64,000 nt of DNA from Azoarcus_F sp048158365 (GTDB lineage: Bacteria; Pseudomonadota; Gammaproteobacteria; Burkholderiales; Rhodocyclaceae), in assembly GCA_048158365.1 (NCBI GenBank), contig JBLLNL010000001.1. One strand, written 5' to 3'. A program made the position numbers and the translations under genes. Below the pieces are notes generated by a model, which was not told where the DNA came from, ran no database searches, and worked only from the letters and a program-made list of their open reading frames with translations. Positions within the stretch are counted from its first letter, which is position 1, and each line of letters opens with the position of its first letter. This document shows, in pieces, positions 35,304-43,598 of the stretch.

Positions 35304-36692
35304 TCAGAAGGACAGCGCGAGCCCTGGCCAGACGCGTTCGATGGCGACGCGGAACTGATTCTGGATCCGGCCCAGGGCCTGCACGTCGTCGGCCTCGAAG
35401 CGCAGCACGACCACCGGGGTCGTGTTCGAGGCCCGTGCCAGGCCGAAGCCGTCCGGATACTCCACCCGTACGCCGTCGATCGTGATTATCTCGTCCGGTG
35501 CGCCGAAGTCGGCTGATTCACGCAGGCGCTTCACCAGTTCGAAGGGCTCGCCTTCGCGCATCGCGATGTTCAGTTCGGGTGTGCTGATCGAATTCGGCAG
35601 AGCCTTCAGGACCGCAGATGGATCGGGATGGCGGGACAGGATCTCGAGCAGCCGGCCGGCGGTGTAGAGCGCGTCGTCGAAACCGAACCAGCGCTCCTTG
35701 AAGAACACATGGCCACTCATCTCTCCGGCGAGCGGCGCCCCGGTCTCCTTCAGCTTGGCCTTGACCAGCGCGTGACCGGTGTTCCACATGGTTGGCTTGC
35801 CTCCATGGGCCCGGATCCAGTCGGCCAGCTTGCGGGTACATTTGACGTCATAGATGATCTCGCCGCCCGGCACCCTGGTCAGCACGTCGGCGGCGAAGAG
35901 CATCAACTGGCGGTCCGGGTAGATGATCTCGCCGTCCCGGGTCACGACCCCGAGGCGATCACCGTCGCCGTCGAACGCGAGACCGAGTTCGGCATCCGTG
36001 TCACGCAGCGTCCTGATGAGGTCCTGAAGATTCTCGGGTTTGGACGGGTCTGGGTGGTGATTCGGAAACGTGCCGTCGACGTCGCAGAACAGTTCGACGA
36101 CTTCGCAGCCGAGCGCGCGCAGCAGTTCGGGTGCGACCGCTCCGGCCACACCGTTGCCACAGTCGATGACCACCTTGATCGGGCGCGCCAGCCGCACGTC
36201 CGAAGTCACCCGTGAAAGATAGGCTTCCTTGACCGATGTGGATCGGAGCGCACCTTGCCCGGTGCTGAAGTCATTGTCGGTGATGCGCCGGCGCAGATCC
36301 TGGATCATTTCGCCATACAGGGTTTCGCCGCCGAGAACCATCTTCAGCCCGTTGTAGTCCGGCGGGTTGTGACTGCCGGTGACGCTGACGCACGAATGCG
36401 TGTCGAGATGGAATGCGGCGAAATAGGTCAGCGGTGTCGGCGCACAACCGATGTCGATCACGTCTATTCCGGCGGCACGGATCCCGTCGGCCAGGGCCGC
36501 GGCAAGCGATGGTCCCGACAGTCGACCGTCACGCCCGACCGCGATCGTCGATTGTCCGCGGCGCGCCGCCTCGGAACCGATCGCCCGCCCGATCGCTCTG
36601 ACCGCATCTTCGGTCAGCGTCTTGTCGACGATGCCGCGGATATCGTAGGCCTTGAAGATCTCGGGAGCGGGAACGGGGCTGAATGTGGTCAT
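35304..36692 (-). CDS. algC: Phosphomannomutase/phosphoglucomutase (AlgC type)
   Basis: Interconverts hexose 1- and 6-phosphates, feeding LPS and exopolysaccharide sugars. It is 462 residues. The phosphoserine is S107 in TGSHNP, the Mg loop is DGDGDR, and the sugar-binding loop is GEMSGHVFF. Its stop faces the alaS stop across 10 bases. The start at MTTFSPVP is chosen because the family begins with EIFKAYDIRG shortly after. Confidence 0.93.
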   Translation of the reverse strand: MTTFSPVPAPEIFKAYDIRGIVDKTLTEDAVRAIGRAIGSEAARRGQSTIAVGRDGRLSGPSLAAALADGIRAAGIDVIDIGCAPTPLTYFAAFHLDTHSCVSVTGSHNPPDYNGLKMVLGGETLYGEMIQDLRRRITDNDFSTGQGALRSTSVKEAYLSRVTSDVRLARPIKVVIDCGNGVAGAVAPELLRALGCEVVELFCDVDGTFPNHHPDPSKPENLQDLIRTLRDTDAELGLAFDGDGDRLGVVTRDGEIIYPDRQLMLFAADVLTRVPGGEIIYDVKCTRKLADWIRAHGGKPTMWNTGHALVKAKLKETGAPLAGEMSGHVFFKERWFGFDDALYTAGRLLEILSRHPDPSAVLKALPNSISTPELNIAMREGEPFELVKRLRESADFGAPDEIITIDGVRVEYPDGFGLARASNTTPVVVLRFEADDVQALGRIQNQFRVAIERVWPGLALSF

Positions 36693-36784
36693 GTCGGCGT
36701 GCGGCAGGTTGATGAGTGAAGCGCGATTATCGCATGGGCATGGGCACCACATCTCAGTCCGTCACGAGCGTCATGCCGTCAGCC

Positions 36785-37786
36785 TCAGGCTTTGTGAAGC
36801 CGATCGAAGAATTCCAGCACGCGCTGCGGCATCCAGTCGATATGGCCCGGCCAGGGTCCCGACAGGAAACCGACATGGCCGCCGGCCAGCGGGCATTCGA
36901 AGACGACCTGGCCCGACAGTTCGGCAGGGGCCGGGAGTGCGTCGGGCGGGACGAAGGGATCGTTGCGCGCATTGAGCAGCAGGGTCGGCGTCGTGATGCC
37001 TTTGAGCCAGGGTTTGCTGGAGGCGCGGGTCCAGTAGTCGCGAACGCCGGTGAAGCCATGAACCGGACCCGTGTAGACGTCGTCGAACTGCCGCAGCGTG
37101 GTCGCTGCGCGCAGCCGTGCCGGATCGAACAGCGCTGGATCGCGTGCCAGCTTGTCGAGCGCCTTGCGACGCAGGGTCTGCAGGAAGTTCAGCGTGTAGA
37201 TCCGGTTGAACCCGCGTTCGAGTGCATGCCCGGACAAGGTCAGATCCAGCGGTGGGCAGATCGCCGCGCCACCGGCCACGACGGCGCCTGCATCGCGCTC
37301 ACGCTCCCCGAGCCACTTCAGCAATGCGTTGCCGCCCAGTGACACGCCGGCCGCGAACAGCGGGGCTGAGCCTGCGGCCGGTTTCAGTGCCCGCAGAATC
37401 CAGTCGATCTCGTCACTGTCCCCGGAATGGTAGGCTCGGGCCAGCCGATTGGGTTCGCCCGAGCAGCCCCGAAAGTGGGGTACGACGCCACGCCAGCCTC
37501 GTCGCGCGATGGCGCGCATCAGGCTGCGTGCGTAGTGGGAACGACTTGATCCCTCTAGTCCATGGAACAGTACCACCAGCGGTGCTTCCGGAAGATGGAT
37601 GCCGACAAGCCAGTCCAGATCGATGAAGTCGCCATCCGGCGTTTCGAGACGCTCGCGCCGGTAGGGCGGCGGTGCCCCACGGCGGGTCAGCGGAAAGATG
37701 GTCTGTGCGTGTCCGCCGGGCAGCCAGAGTGGAGCATGGAAGGCGGGTTCTAGCCCGGCAAGGTTCGCGGGGTGCCCGGCGCTCAA
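36785..37786 (-). CDS. YheT-family alpha/beta hydrolase (esterase)
   Basis: A cytosolic alpha/beta hydrolase of 333 residues, COG0429 type. It begins FHAPLWLPGGHAQTIFP, has an oxyanion region FHGLEGSSRSHYARSL, the nucleophile elbow GVSLGGNAL, and a late His in GGHVGF. No ATG exists near the expected start; a TTG at 37786 overlaps the upstream gene's stop by 4 bases (TTGA), which fits coupling. The substrate is unknown. Confidence 0.82.
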   Translation of the reverse strand: MSAGHPANLAGLEPAFHAPLWLPGGHAQTIFPLTRRGAPPPYRRERLETPDGDFIDLDWLVGIHLPEAPLVVLFHGLEGSSRSHYARSLMRAIARRGWRGVVPHFRGCSGEPNRLARAYHSGDSDEIDWILRALKPAAGSAPLFAAGVSLGGNALLKWLGERERDAGAVVAGGAAICPPLDLTLSGHALERGFNRIYTLNFLQTLRRKALDKLARDPALFDPARLRAATTLRQFDDVYTGPVHGFTGVRDYWTRASSKPWLKGITTPTLLLNARNDPFVPPDALPAPAELSGQVVFECPLAGGHVGFLSGPWPGHIDWMPQRVLEFFDRLHKA

Positions 37787-38223
37787 TGCATCATTCGCGG
37801 GTTGCCGCTGGCGCTGCCCATGGCGAGCGCTTCGGACGCCGGGGAGGCATGATGCAGGACCATGCGCCATCCGGTCGGACCGCGAACATAGGCGTTGGTC
37901 GCGATCATGGGCGGATGGAACTGATCGTCGCCTTCGATCGCGACATGCTCCAGCACGTTATGCACGGTCAGCAGCATGCTGTTGCTGATGACCTGATGCG
38001 AGGTGCGCACGATCAGCCGCGCGCCACCTGTGAACAGCCTTCGCCAGGACTCACGGATCGCATTCAGCCCGACCCATCGCGGCCCGTCGGGATGAATGCA
38101 CACGACTTCCTCGTCCTCGGACCAGAGGTTCATCATCGCATCGAGGTCAGAGCGCTCAAGCGCCTCGTAGAAGGCGCTTTCCACTTCCGCAGCCGAGTTG
38201 AAGGTGGGTCTGCCGGATGTCAC
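37783..38223 (-). CDS. SnoaL-like / nuclear transport factor 2-fold protein
   Basis: A small protein of about 146 residues with the NTF2-like pattern: FYEALERSDLDAMMNLWSEDEEVVCIHPDGPRWVG, then a WRMVLHHASPA C-terminal strand. Such proteins are often annotated as ketosteroid isomerase-like; the ligand is unknown. A GTG at 38223 is taken as the start because no ATG lies in the right place, so the N-terminus is uncertain. It is coupled to the esterase gene downstream. Confidence 0.72.
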   Translation of the reverse strand: MTSGRPTFNSAAEVESAFYEALERSDLDAMMNLWSEDEEVVCIHPDGPRWVGLNAIRESWRRLFTGGARLIVRTSHQVISNSMLLTVHNVLEHVAIEGDDQFHPPMIATNAYVRGPTGWRMVLHHASPASEALAMGSASGNPRMMH

Positions 38224-38267
38224 GGTGGAATGGGCATTGCCAGGAAAAACGCGCGTGGCCGTGGGTT

Positions 38268-38462
38268 TCAGTGATGCCCCTTGGGGTGATCGCCTGTGAA
38301 CACGTAACGCGCACTGCAGTACGGGCACACCACCTCGCCTTCCTTGACGACATCGAGAAAGACGCGTGGATGCTGAGCCCAGAGCGGCGCATTCGGGCGC
38401 GGACACGCGAGCGGAAGATCCTTGATCGATACCGTGACAGATTTGTTGCGCGTTTCATTCAT
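38268..38462 (-). CDS. Zinc-finger (CHCC type) small protein
   Basis: A 64-residue protein with one zinc site: Cys in LACPRP, His in AQHPRVFLDV, and CPYC followed by ARYVF. This is the zf-CHCC family, related to a mitochondrial complex I accessory subunit. It lies 10 bases after ilvE in the same direction, a pairing common in Betaproteobacteria. The molecular role in bacteria is not known. Confidence 0.85.
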   Translation of the reverse strand: MNETRNKSVTVSIKDLPLACPRPNAPLWAQHPRVFLDVVKEGEVVCPYCSARYVFTGDHPKGHH

Positions 38463-38472
38463 GATCGACTCC

Positions 38473-39393
38473 TCAAACGAACGCCAGCCAGCTCTCGTAC
38501 TCGGGTGCGCGCCCGTTGACGACCTCGAAGAAGCGTGACTGGATCTTCTGCGTGATCGGACCACGCCTGCCGGTGCCGATGACCCGGTTGTCGAGTTCGC
38601 GAATCGGGGTCACCTCGGCCGCGGTTCCGGTGAAGAAGGCCTCGTCGGCGATATAGATGTCGTCGCGGGTCAGTCGCCTGGACTGCACCTGCAGGTCCAT
38701 TTCGGCAGCGATCCGGAAGACCGAGTCGCGGGTGATCCCGGTCAGCGCAGACGCGATCTCGGGTTCGTAGATCTTGCCGTCCTTGATAACGAACAGGTTC
38801 TCGCCCGCGCCTTCGGCGACGAAACCCTGGGTGTCAAGCAACAGGGCTTCATCGTAGCCCTCGGCGGTGACTTCGAGGTTGGCCAGAATCGAGTTCGCGT
38901 AGGTACTGGCGACCTTGGCGCGCGGCATCGTGACATTCACATGATGGCGCGCATAGGACGAGGTCTTGACGCGGATCCCCTTTTCCAGACCCTCTTCGCC
39001 CAGATATGCACCCCACGGCCAGGCGGCGATCGAGACGTGCACTGTCGAGCCGCGTGTCGAGATGCCCATCTTCTCGGAACCATAGAAGGCGATCGGCCGG
39101 ATGTAGCAGGACTCGAGCTTGTTGGCCCGCACCACTTCGAGCTGGGCCTCCATGAGTTCATCCCTGCTGTACGGGATGTCCATCATGTAGATCTTGCCCG
39201 AGTTGATCAGGCGCTGTGTATGTTCGGCGAGCCGGAAGATCGCGGTGCCCTTGACCGTGTTGTATGCACGGACACCTTCGAAGACGGCGAGACCGTAGTG
39301 CAGAGAGTGCGTCAGCACATGCGTGGTCGCATCGCGCCATGGCACGAGTTTGCCGTCGTACCAGATCAAACCGTCGCGGTCAGCCATGGACAT
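38473..39393 (-). CDS. ilvE: Branched-chain amino acid aminotransferase
   Basis: PLP class IV transaminase, the last step of Ile, Leu and Val synthesis. It is 306 residues. The PLP lysine is K160 in MPRAKVASTYANS, FEGVRAY lies near residue 38, and EVTPIRELDNR near the end is typical. It heads a minus-strand group with zf-CHCC, SnoaL-like and esterase genes. Confidence 0.96.
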   Translation of the reverse strand: MSMADRDGLIWYDGKLVPWRDATTHVLTHSLHYGLAVFEGVRAYNTVKGTAIFRLAEHTQRLINSGKIYMMDIPYSRDELMEAQLEVVRANKLESCYIRPIAFYGSEKMGISTRGSTVHVSIAAWPWGAYLGEEGLEKGIRVKTSSYARHHVNVTMPRAKVASTYANSILANLEVTAEGYDEALLLDTQGFVAEGAGENLFVIKDGKIYEPEIASALTGITRDSVFRIAAEMDLQVQSRRLTRDDIYIADEAFFTGTAAEVTPIRELDNRVIGTGRRGPITQKIQSRFFEVVNGRAPEYESWLAFV

Positions 39394-39542
39394 GGTGAAA
39401 ATCTCCAGCGGTGTTGTTGGTATGCGTGCGCCGATCGAGGCGCAGGACGATCCGCGATTTTAGCGCAAACTTCGCGCCGCGGTGCGGGCTTGCCCCGACC
39501 AGGGGCGCGAAATTGCAGCCGCGAGGGCATCTCCGCCGGAAA

Positions 39543-39576
39543 GCACGAAGGGACAGGTGCCCCTGTCCCTTCGTGC
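39543..39576. repeat. 15-bp perfect hairpin between the CBS gene and ilvE
   Basis: GCACGAAGGGACAGG (39543-39557) and CCTGTCCCTTCGTGC (39562-39576) are exact reverse complements with a 4-base loop. No T-run follows on either strand. It lies upstream of ilvE and 18 bases past the CBS gene's stop (both genes minus strand), so it may be the CBS transcript end or a dispersed REP-like palindrome. A second dyad, TTCGCGCC / GGCGCGAA, lies just left of it (about 39472-39511). Confidence 0.75.
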
Positions 39577-39594
39577 ATGCGGGGTCGCTCCGGA

Positions 39595-39993
39595 TCACCA
39601 GAGCTTTTCGAGCGCCTTCAGGATGTTCCTGCGCGACAGTTGCCCGATCAGCTTGCTTTCGCTGACTACGGGATAGCAGCGGAAGTGTTGCGCCACGAAC
39701 AGCTCTGCGGCCTCGGTCAGCGACGCGTCGCCCTCCAGCGTGATCACGTTGGTGGTCATGAATTCGCTGACACGACCGCCGCGTTCCTTGTAGTACGACG
39801 CACTCAGCGCGACCTTCAGGCAATCCTTCTCCGACAGAAAGCCGACGACCTTGCCAAGGTGGTCGATGACCGGCGCACCGGTCATCTCATGCTTGAGCAG
39901 TTGATGGATCGCATCAAGCACATCCATTTCCGGTGCGAACGCGAGCGGATCTCCGGACATGTAGTCCTTGACGAGCAGAGAATGAAGCATCAT
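39595..39993 (-). CDS. CBS-domain pair protein
   Basis: A 132-residue cytosolic protein made only of two CBS repeats (about 5-65 and 70-132; VKDYMSG and VSEFMTTNVITLE each start one). CBS pairs bind adenine nucleotides and control partner proteins. It lies 17 bases after nqrM in the same direction, so it is probably the last gene of the nqr operon; a role in tuning NQR is only inference. Confidence 0.85.
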   Translation of the reverse strand: MMLHSLLVKDYMSGDPLAFAPEMDVLDAIHQLLKHEMTGAPVIDHLGKVVGFLSEKDCLKVALSASYYKERGGRVSEFMTTNVITLEGDASLTEAAELFVAQHFRCYPVVSESKLIGQLSRRNILKALEKLW

Positions 39994-40010
39994 CTCCCCT
40001 TGTGCCGTTA

Positions 40011-40202
40011 TCAGTGTTGTTCAGCGTGTTGTCGCGCGAGGCGCTTCGGGCAGGGTTTGTCACAACCTGCTTCGCATTCGATGCCGAGTTTGTCCATTCC
40101 GCCGCAACTGCCGGCGATGGGCTTGCGATTCATGATCACCCCGACGGCCATGCCAACGATCGCAAGACTCATTACGAGGAATGTGACGAGGAATGTACCC
40201 AT
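40011..40202 (-). CDS. nqrM: Na+-NQR maturation protein NqrM
   Basis: A 63-residue membrane protein that supplies iron for the Fe centre between NqrD and NqrE. One helix (residues 3-24) is followed by a Cys-rich tail with C33, C43, C47 and C51; Cys33 is, from memory, the essential one in Vibrio. GGAGG lies just before the ATG. It follows nqrF by 53 bases, its usual place. Confidence 0.92.
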   Translation of the reverse strand: MGTFLVTFLVMSLAIVGMAVGVIMNRKPIAGSCGGMDKLGIECEAGCDKPCPKRLARQHAEQH

Positions 40203-40255
40203 GAAACCTCCACGGTTGGTGCCGGTACGACGCGAACGCCGGGCCGCAAGGACGG

Positions 40256-41476
40256 TTATCCGCCGAAATCGTCGAGCATGATGTTCTCGCGCTCGACACC
40301 GAGATCCAGCAGCATCTGAATGACCGCGGCGTTCATCATCGGGGGTCCGCACATGTAGTACTCGCAATCCTCCGGGGCCGGATGGTCCTTGAGATAGTTT
40401 TCATACAGGACGTTGTGGATGAACCCGGTGTAGCCCTTCCAGTCATCCTCCGACAACGGATCCGACAGTGCGACGTGCCATTCGAAGTTTTCGTTCTCGG
40501 CGGCGAGCGTGTCGAAGTCCTCGACATAGAACATCTCGCGCTTCGAGCGCGCCCCGTACCAGAACGAAATCTTGCGCTTTGTCTTGATCCGGCCCAGCTG
40601 GTCGAAGATGTGCGAGCGCATCGGCGCCATGCCCGCCCCGCCGCCGATGAAGACCATCTCGGCGTCGGTATCGCGGGCGAAGAATTCGCCGAACGGGCCG
40701 GAAATCGTGACCTTGTCCCCTGGCTTCAGTCCGAAGATATAGGAGGACATCTTGCCTGGAGGCACGCCTTCGGCGCGCGGCGGCGGCGTCGCGATCCGCA
40801 CGTTCAGCATGATGATGCCGCGCTCTTCCGGATAGTTGGCCATCGAGTAGGCGCGCACCGTGTCCTCGGTGACCTTCGACGTGTATTGCCACACATTGAA
40901 CCGGTCCCAGTCCTCGTGGAAGCGCTCCTGGATGTCGAAGTCCTTGAAGTCGACCACATGTGGCGGACACTCGATCTGGATGTAGCCGCCGGCCCGGAAA
41001 TCGACATGCTCCCCTTCGGGCAACTCCAGCACCAGTTCCTTGATGAAGGTTGCCACGTTGTCGTTGGAGCGCACCGTGCACTCCCACTTCTTCACGCCGA
41101 AGACCTCTTCCGGGACCTCGATCTTCATGTCCTGCTTGACCGCGACCTGGCAGGCGAGGCGCTCGCCTTCGCGGGCCTGGCGCTTGTTGATGTGGCCGGT
41201 TTCGGTCGGGAGGATCGCGCCACCACCCTCGAAAACCTTGACTCGGCACTGTGCGCAGGTGCCGCCTCCGCCGCAGGCCGACCCGACGAAGAGCTGCGCG
41301 CCCGCGAGCGCATTCAGCAGTTTGCCGCCGACCGGTACTTCGATGGTTTTTTCGTTATTGACGTTGATCTTCACGTTGCCGGTCGCGACCAGCTTGGTAC
41401 GCGCGCTGAGGATCACGAACACCAGCAGCAGCACGATCGCCGCGAAGAAGAACACACCTAGGATGATTTCAGTCAT
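40256..41476 (-). CDS. nqrF: Na+-translocating NADH:quinone reductase subunit F
   Basis: NADH-oxidising entry subunit, 406 residues: an N-terminal anchor helix (3-24), a [2Fe-2S] ferredoxin domain with C68, C74, C77 and C109, then an FAD/NADH reductase domain with RAYSMANYP and GGGAGMAPMRSH. All iron-sulfur and flavin residues are present. It passes electrons on to NqrB/C flavins. Confidence 0.97.
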   Translation of the reverse strand: MTEIILGVFFFAAIVLLLVFVILSARTKLVATGNVKINVNNEKTIEVPVGGKLLNALAGAQLFVGSACGGGGTCAQCRVKVFEGGGAILPTETGHINKRQAREGERLACQVAVKQDMKIEVPEEVFGVKKWECTVRSNDNVATFIKELVLELPEGEHVDFRAGGYIQIECPPHVVDFKDFDIQERFHEDWDRFNVWQYTSKVTEDTVRAYSMANYPEERGIIMLNVRIATPPPRAEGVPPGKMSSYIFGLKPGDKVTISGPFGEFFARDTDAEMVFIGGGAGMAPMRSHIFDQLGRIKTKRKISFWYGARSKREMFYVEDFDTLAAENENFEWHVALSDPLSEDDWKGYTGFIHNVLYENYLKDHPAPEDCEYYMCGPPMMNAAVIQMLLDLGVERENIMLDDFGG

Positions 41477-41495
41477 GGATGGATACCTCGTCGCG

Positions 41496-42104
41496 TCAGA
41501 GCTGGATACCGGAGAAGGCCATGAAGCCGAGCGACATCAGACCGGTTGCGATGAACGTGATGCCCAGCCCCTGCAGGCCGGCTGGAATGTCGGAGTACTT
41601 GAGTTTCTCCCGGATACCAGCCAGGGCGGTGATCGCGAGCGCCCAGCCGACGCCGGTGCCGATGCCGTAGGTGATGCTCTCGCCCAGATTGTAGTCGCGT
41701 TCGACCATGAACAGCGTGCCTCCGAGAATCGCGCAGTTCACGGTGATCAGCGGCATGTACACGCCGAGCGCGTTGTACAGCGCGGGTACGTACTTGTCGA
41801 GGAACATCTCAAGGATCTGCACGAGGGCAGCAATGACGCCGATATAGCTGATGAGGCCGAGGAAGCTCAGGTTGACTTCCGGGAGGCCGGCCCACGCGAG
41901 CGCGCCGTCACGCAGCAGGTAGTAATAGATCAGGTGGTTTACCGGAACGGTGAGGGTCTGGATGAAGACCACCGCTACGCCCAGTCCGAAGGCCGCACTG
42001 ACCTGCTTGGAGATGGCCAGAAAGGTGCACATCCCGAGAAAGAACGCGAGCGCGAGGTTCTCTACGAAGACCGCGCTGATAAACAGGTTGAAATAGTTGG
42101 CCAT
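41496..42104 (-). CDS. nqrE: Na+-translocating NADH:quinone reductase subunit E
   Basis: A 202-residue, six-helix membrane subunit, inverted homologue of NqrD. C26 (GMCTFLA) and C124 (TVNCAILGG) are the expected iron ligands shared with NqrD. Its ATG directly abuts the nqrD stop with no gap. Confidence 0.97.
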   Translation of the reverse strand: MANYFNLFISAVFVENLALAFFLGMCTFLAISKQVSAAFGLGVAVVFIQTLTVPVNHLIYYYLLRDGALAWAGLPEVNLSFLGLISYIGVIAALVQILEMFLDKYVPALYNALGVYMPLITVNCAILGGTLFMVERDYNLGESITYGIGTGVGWALAITALAGIREKLKYSDIPAGLQGLGITFIATGLMSLGFMAFSGIQL

Positions 42105-42767
42105 TTAAGACACCTCCGGGCGGTGGGCCGCCTGAATCTCGAAGTCGGGCTTCTCGACCTGGGCGGGTTTCCAGGCGCGGACGCCCCATATGATCAGGCC
42201 GATGATGAAGAACGCGCTTGGTGGCAGCAGCAGCATGCCATTGGGTACGTACCATCCACCGTCCTTGGCAAGGGTCAGGATCTGCAGGCCGAACAGGGAT
42301 CCCGAGCCGAACAACTCCCGGATGAAGCCGACGAGCAGCAGGATGGCGCTGTAGCCGAGACCGTTGCCGAGACCGTCCCAGAAACTGGGCAGCGGGGGGT
42401 TCTTCAGTGCGAAGGCTTCCGCGCGCCCGAGAACGATGCAGTTGGTGATGATCAGTCCGACGAAGACCGACAGTTCCTTGGACAGGCCAAATGCGAAGGC
42501 CTTCAGCAATTGATCGACCAGAATCACCAGCGACGCGATGATCGTGATCTGAATGATGATCCGGATGCTGGCAGGGATGTGGTTGCGGATGATACTGATC
42601 AGCACGTTCGATGCGCACAGCACGGCCGTCAGTGCGATGGCCATCGTCAGCGCTGTCGACATCTTGGTCGTCACTGCGAGCGCCGAGCAGATCCCGAGCA
42701 CCTGCAGGATGATCGGGTTGTTGTCCGCAATCGGCTTGTAGACTAGGTCCTTGGTGGCGTTGGCCAT
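42105..42767 (-). CDS. nqrD: Na+-translocating NADH:quinone reductase subunit D
   Basis: A 220-residue, six-helix membrane subunit. C27 (LGICSALA) and C110 (TNCIVLGRAEAF) are the likely ligands of the Fe centre formed with NqrE. The C-terminal 25 residues are hydrophilic. It starts 3 bases after the nqrC stop. Confidence 0.97.
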   Translation of the reverse strand: MANATKDLVYKPIADNNPIILQVLGICSALAVTTKMSTALTMAIALTAVLCASNVLISIIRNHIPASIRIIIQITIIASLVILVDQLLKAFAFGLSKELSVFVGLIITNCIVLGRAEAFALKNPPLPSFWDGLGNGLGYSAILLLVGFIRELFGSGSLFGLQILTLAKDGGWYVPNGMLLLPPSAFFIIGLIIWGVRAWKPAQVEKPDFEIQAAHRPEVS

Positions 42768-42770
42768 GGC

Positions 42771-43598
42771 TTATCCCCTCTCGTTGCGCAGGCGGGCTAG
42801 GAAGGGGCCGTAGCCCTGATCGCCAAGCCAGAAGTTGATGAGATTCTCGACGCCGCGCCCGGTCAGCGTCGCACCGGCGAGTCCGTCGATACGGTGCTCG
42901 GCGTTGGGCGTGCTCGCGTCCACCGTGCCCTTGATCAGCTCGATCGACGGTTCACCTGCATCGTTGAACGCGACCTTGCCGCGCCAAAGATTGCGCCAGT
43001 TGGGGTTGTCTACCTCGCCGCCCAGGCCGGGGGTTTCGGCGTGTTGGTAGAACTTGAGGCCCTGAATGGTGCGCAGGTCGCCTTCGAGCGCGAGAAAGCC
43101 GTAAAGCGTGGACCACAGGCCCGCACCATGAACCGGCAGGATCAGCGTCTCGATGTCGCCGTCGGTTCCGCGCACCTTGTACACCGGCATGAATTCCGGC
43201 CGGCGCTTGATGTTCGCACGATCCTCGGCCCGGCTCAGCGCACGGGACATCGAGGGGTCCTTGCTCGCGGCCTCGATGCTGAAGCCGCTGACCGGATGGG
43301 CATCGGTCTCGGTGCCATCGGCGAGACGGATCATCAACGCCTCGACGCTCTGGAACGCCTCCTGCACGGTCTGTCCGGGGCGCTGCACGCCGGCCACTGC
43401 CACGATGTTGCGGATCTTGTCGGCTTCCTGGTTCGCGACCTGAAGCGGGCGCAAGCCGACCGCGGCCGAGGCAACAACGACCGAACATGACAGACAGACG
43501 GCGAGCGCCATGAAGACGGTCTTCTTCGGGCTGTCGTTCGGCAGGGCGAGGATGGACGCCAGCGGATTGCTGGCGGATTGCTGGTCAGGCGCTGACAT
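42771..43598 (-). CDS. nqrC: Na+-translocating NADH:quinone reductase subunit C
   Basis: A 275-residue subunit with one N-terminal helix (about 27-49) and a periplasmic FMN-binding domain. The covalent FMN site reads DGLAGATLT with target T244; the usual pattern is D-x-x-[S/T]-G-A-T, so Ala replaces Ser/Thr. The start ATG overlaps the nqrB end by 14 bases. FMN attachment needs ApbE, whose gene is not in this window. Confidence 0.95.
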   Translation of the reverse strand: MSAPDQQSASNPLASILALPNDSPKKTVFMALAVCLSCSVVVASAAVGLRPLQVANQEADKIRNIVAVAGVQRPGQTVQEAFQSVEALMIRLADGTETDAHPVSGFSIEAASKDPSMSRALSRAEDRANIKRRPEFMPVYKVRGTDGDIETLILPVHGAGLWSTLYGFLALEGDLRTIQGLKFYQHAETPGLGGEVDNPNWRNLWRGKVAFNDAGEPSIELIKGTVDASTPNAEHRIDGLAGATLTGRGVENLINFWLGDQGYGPFLARLRNERG

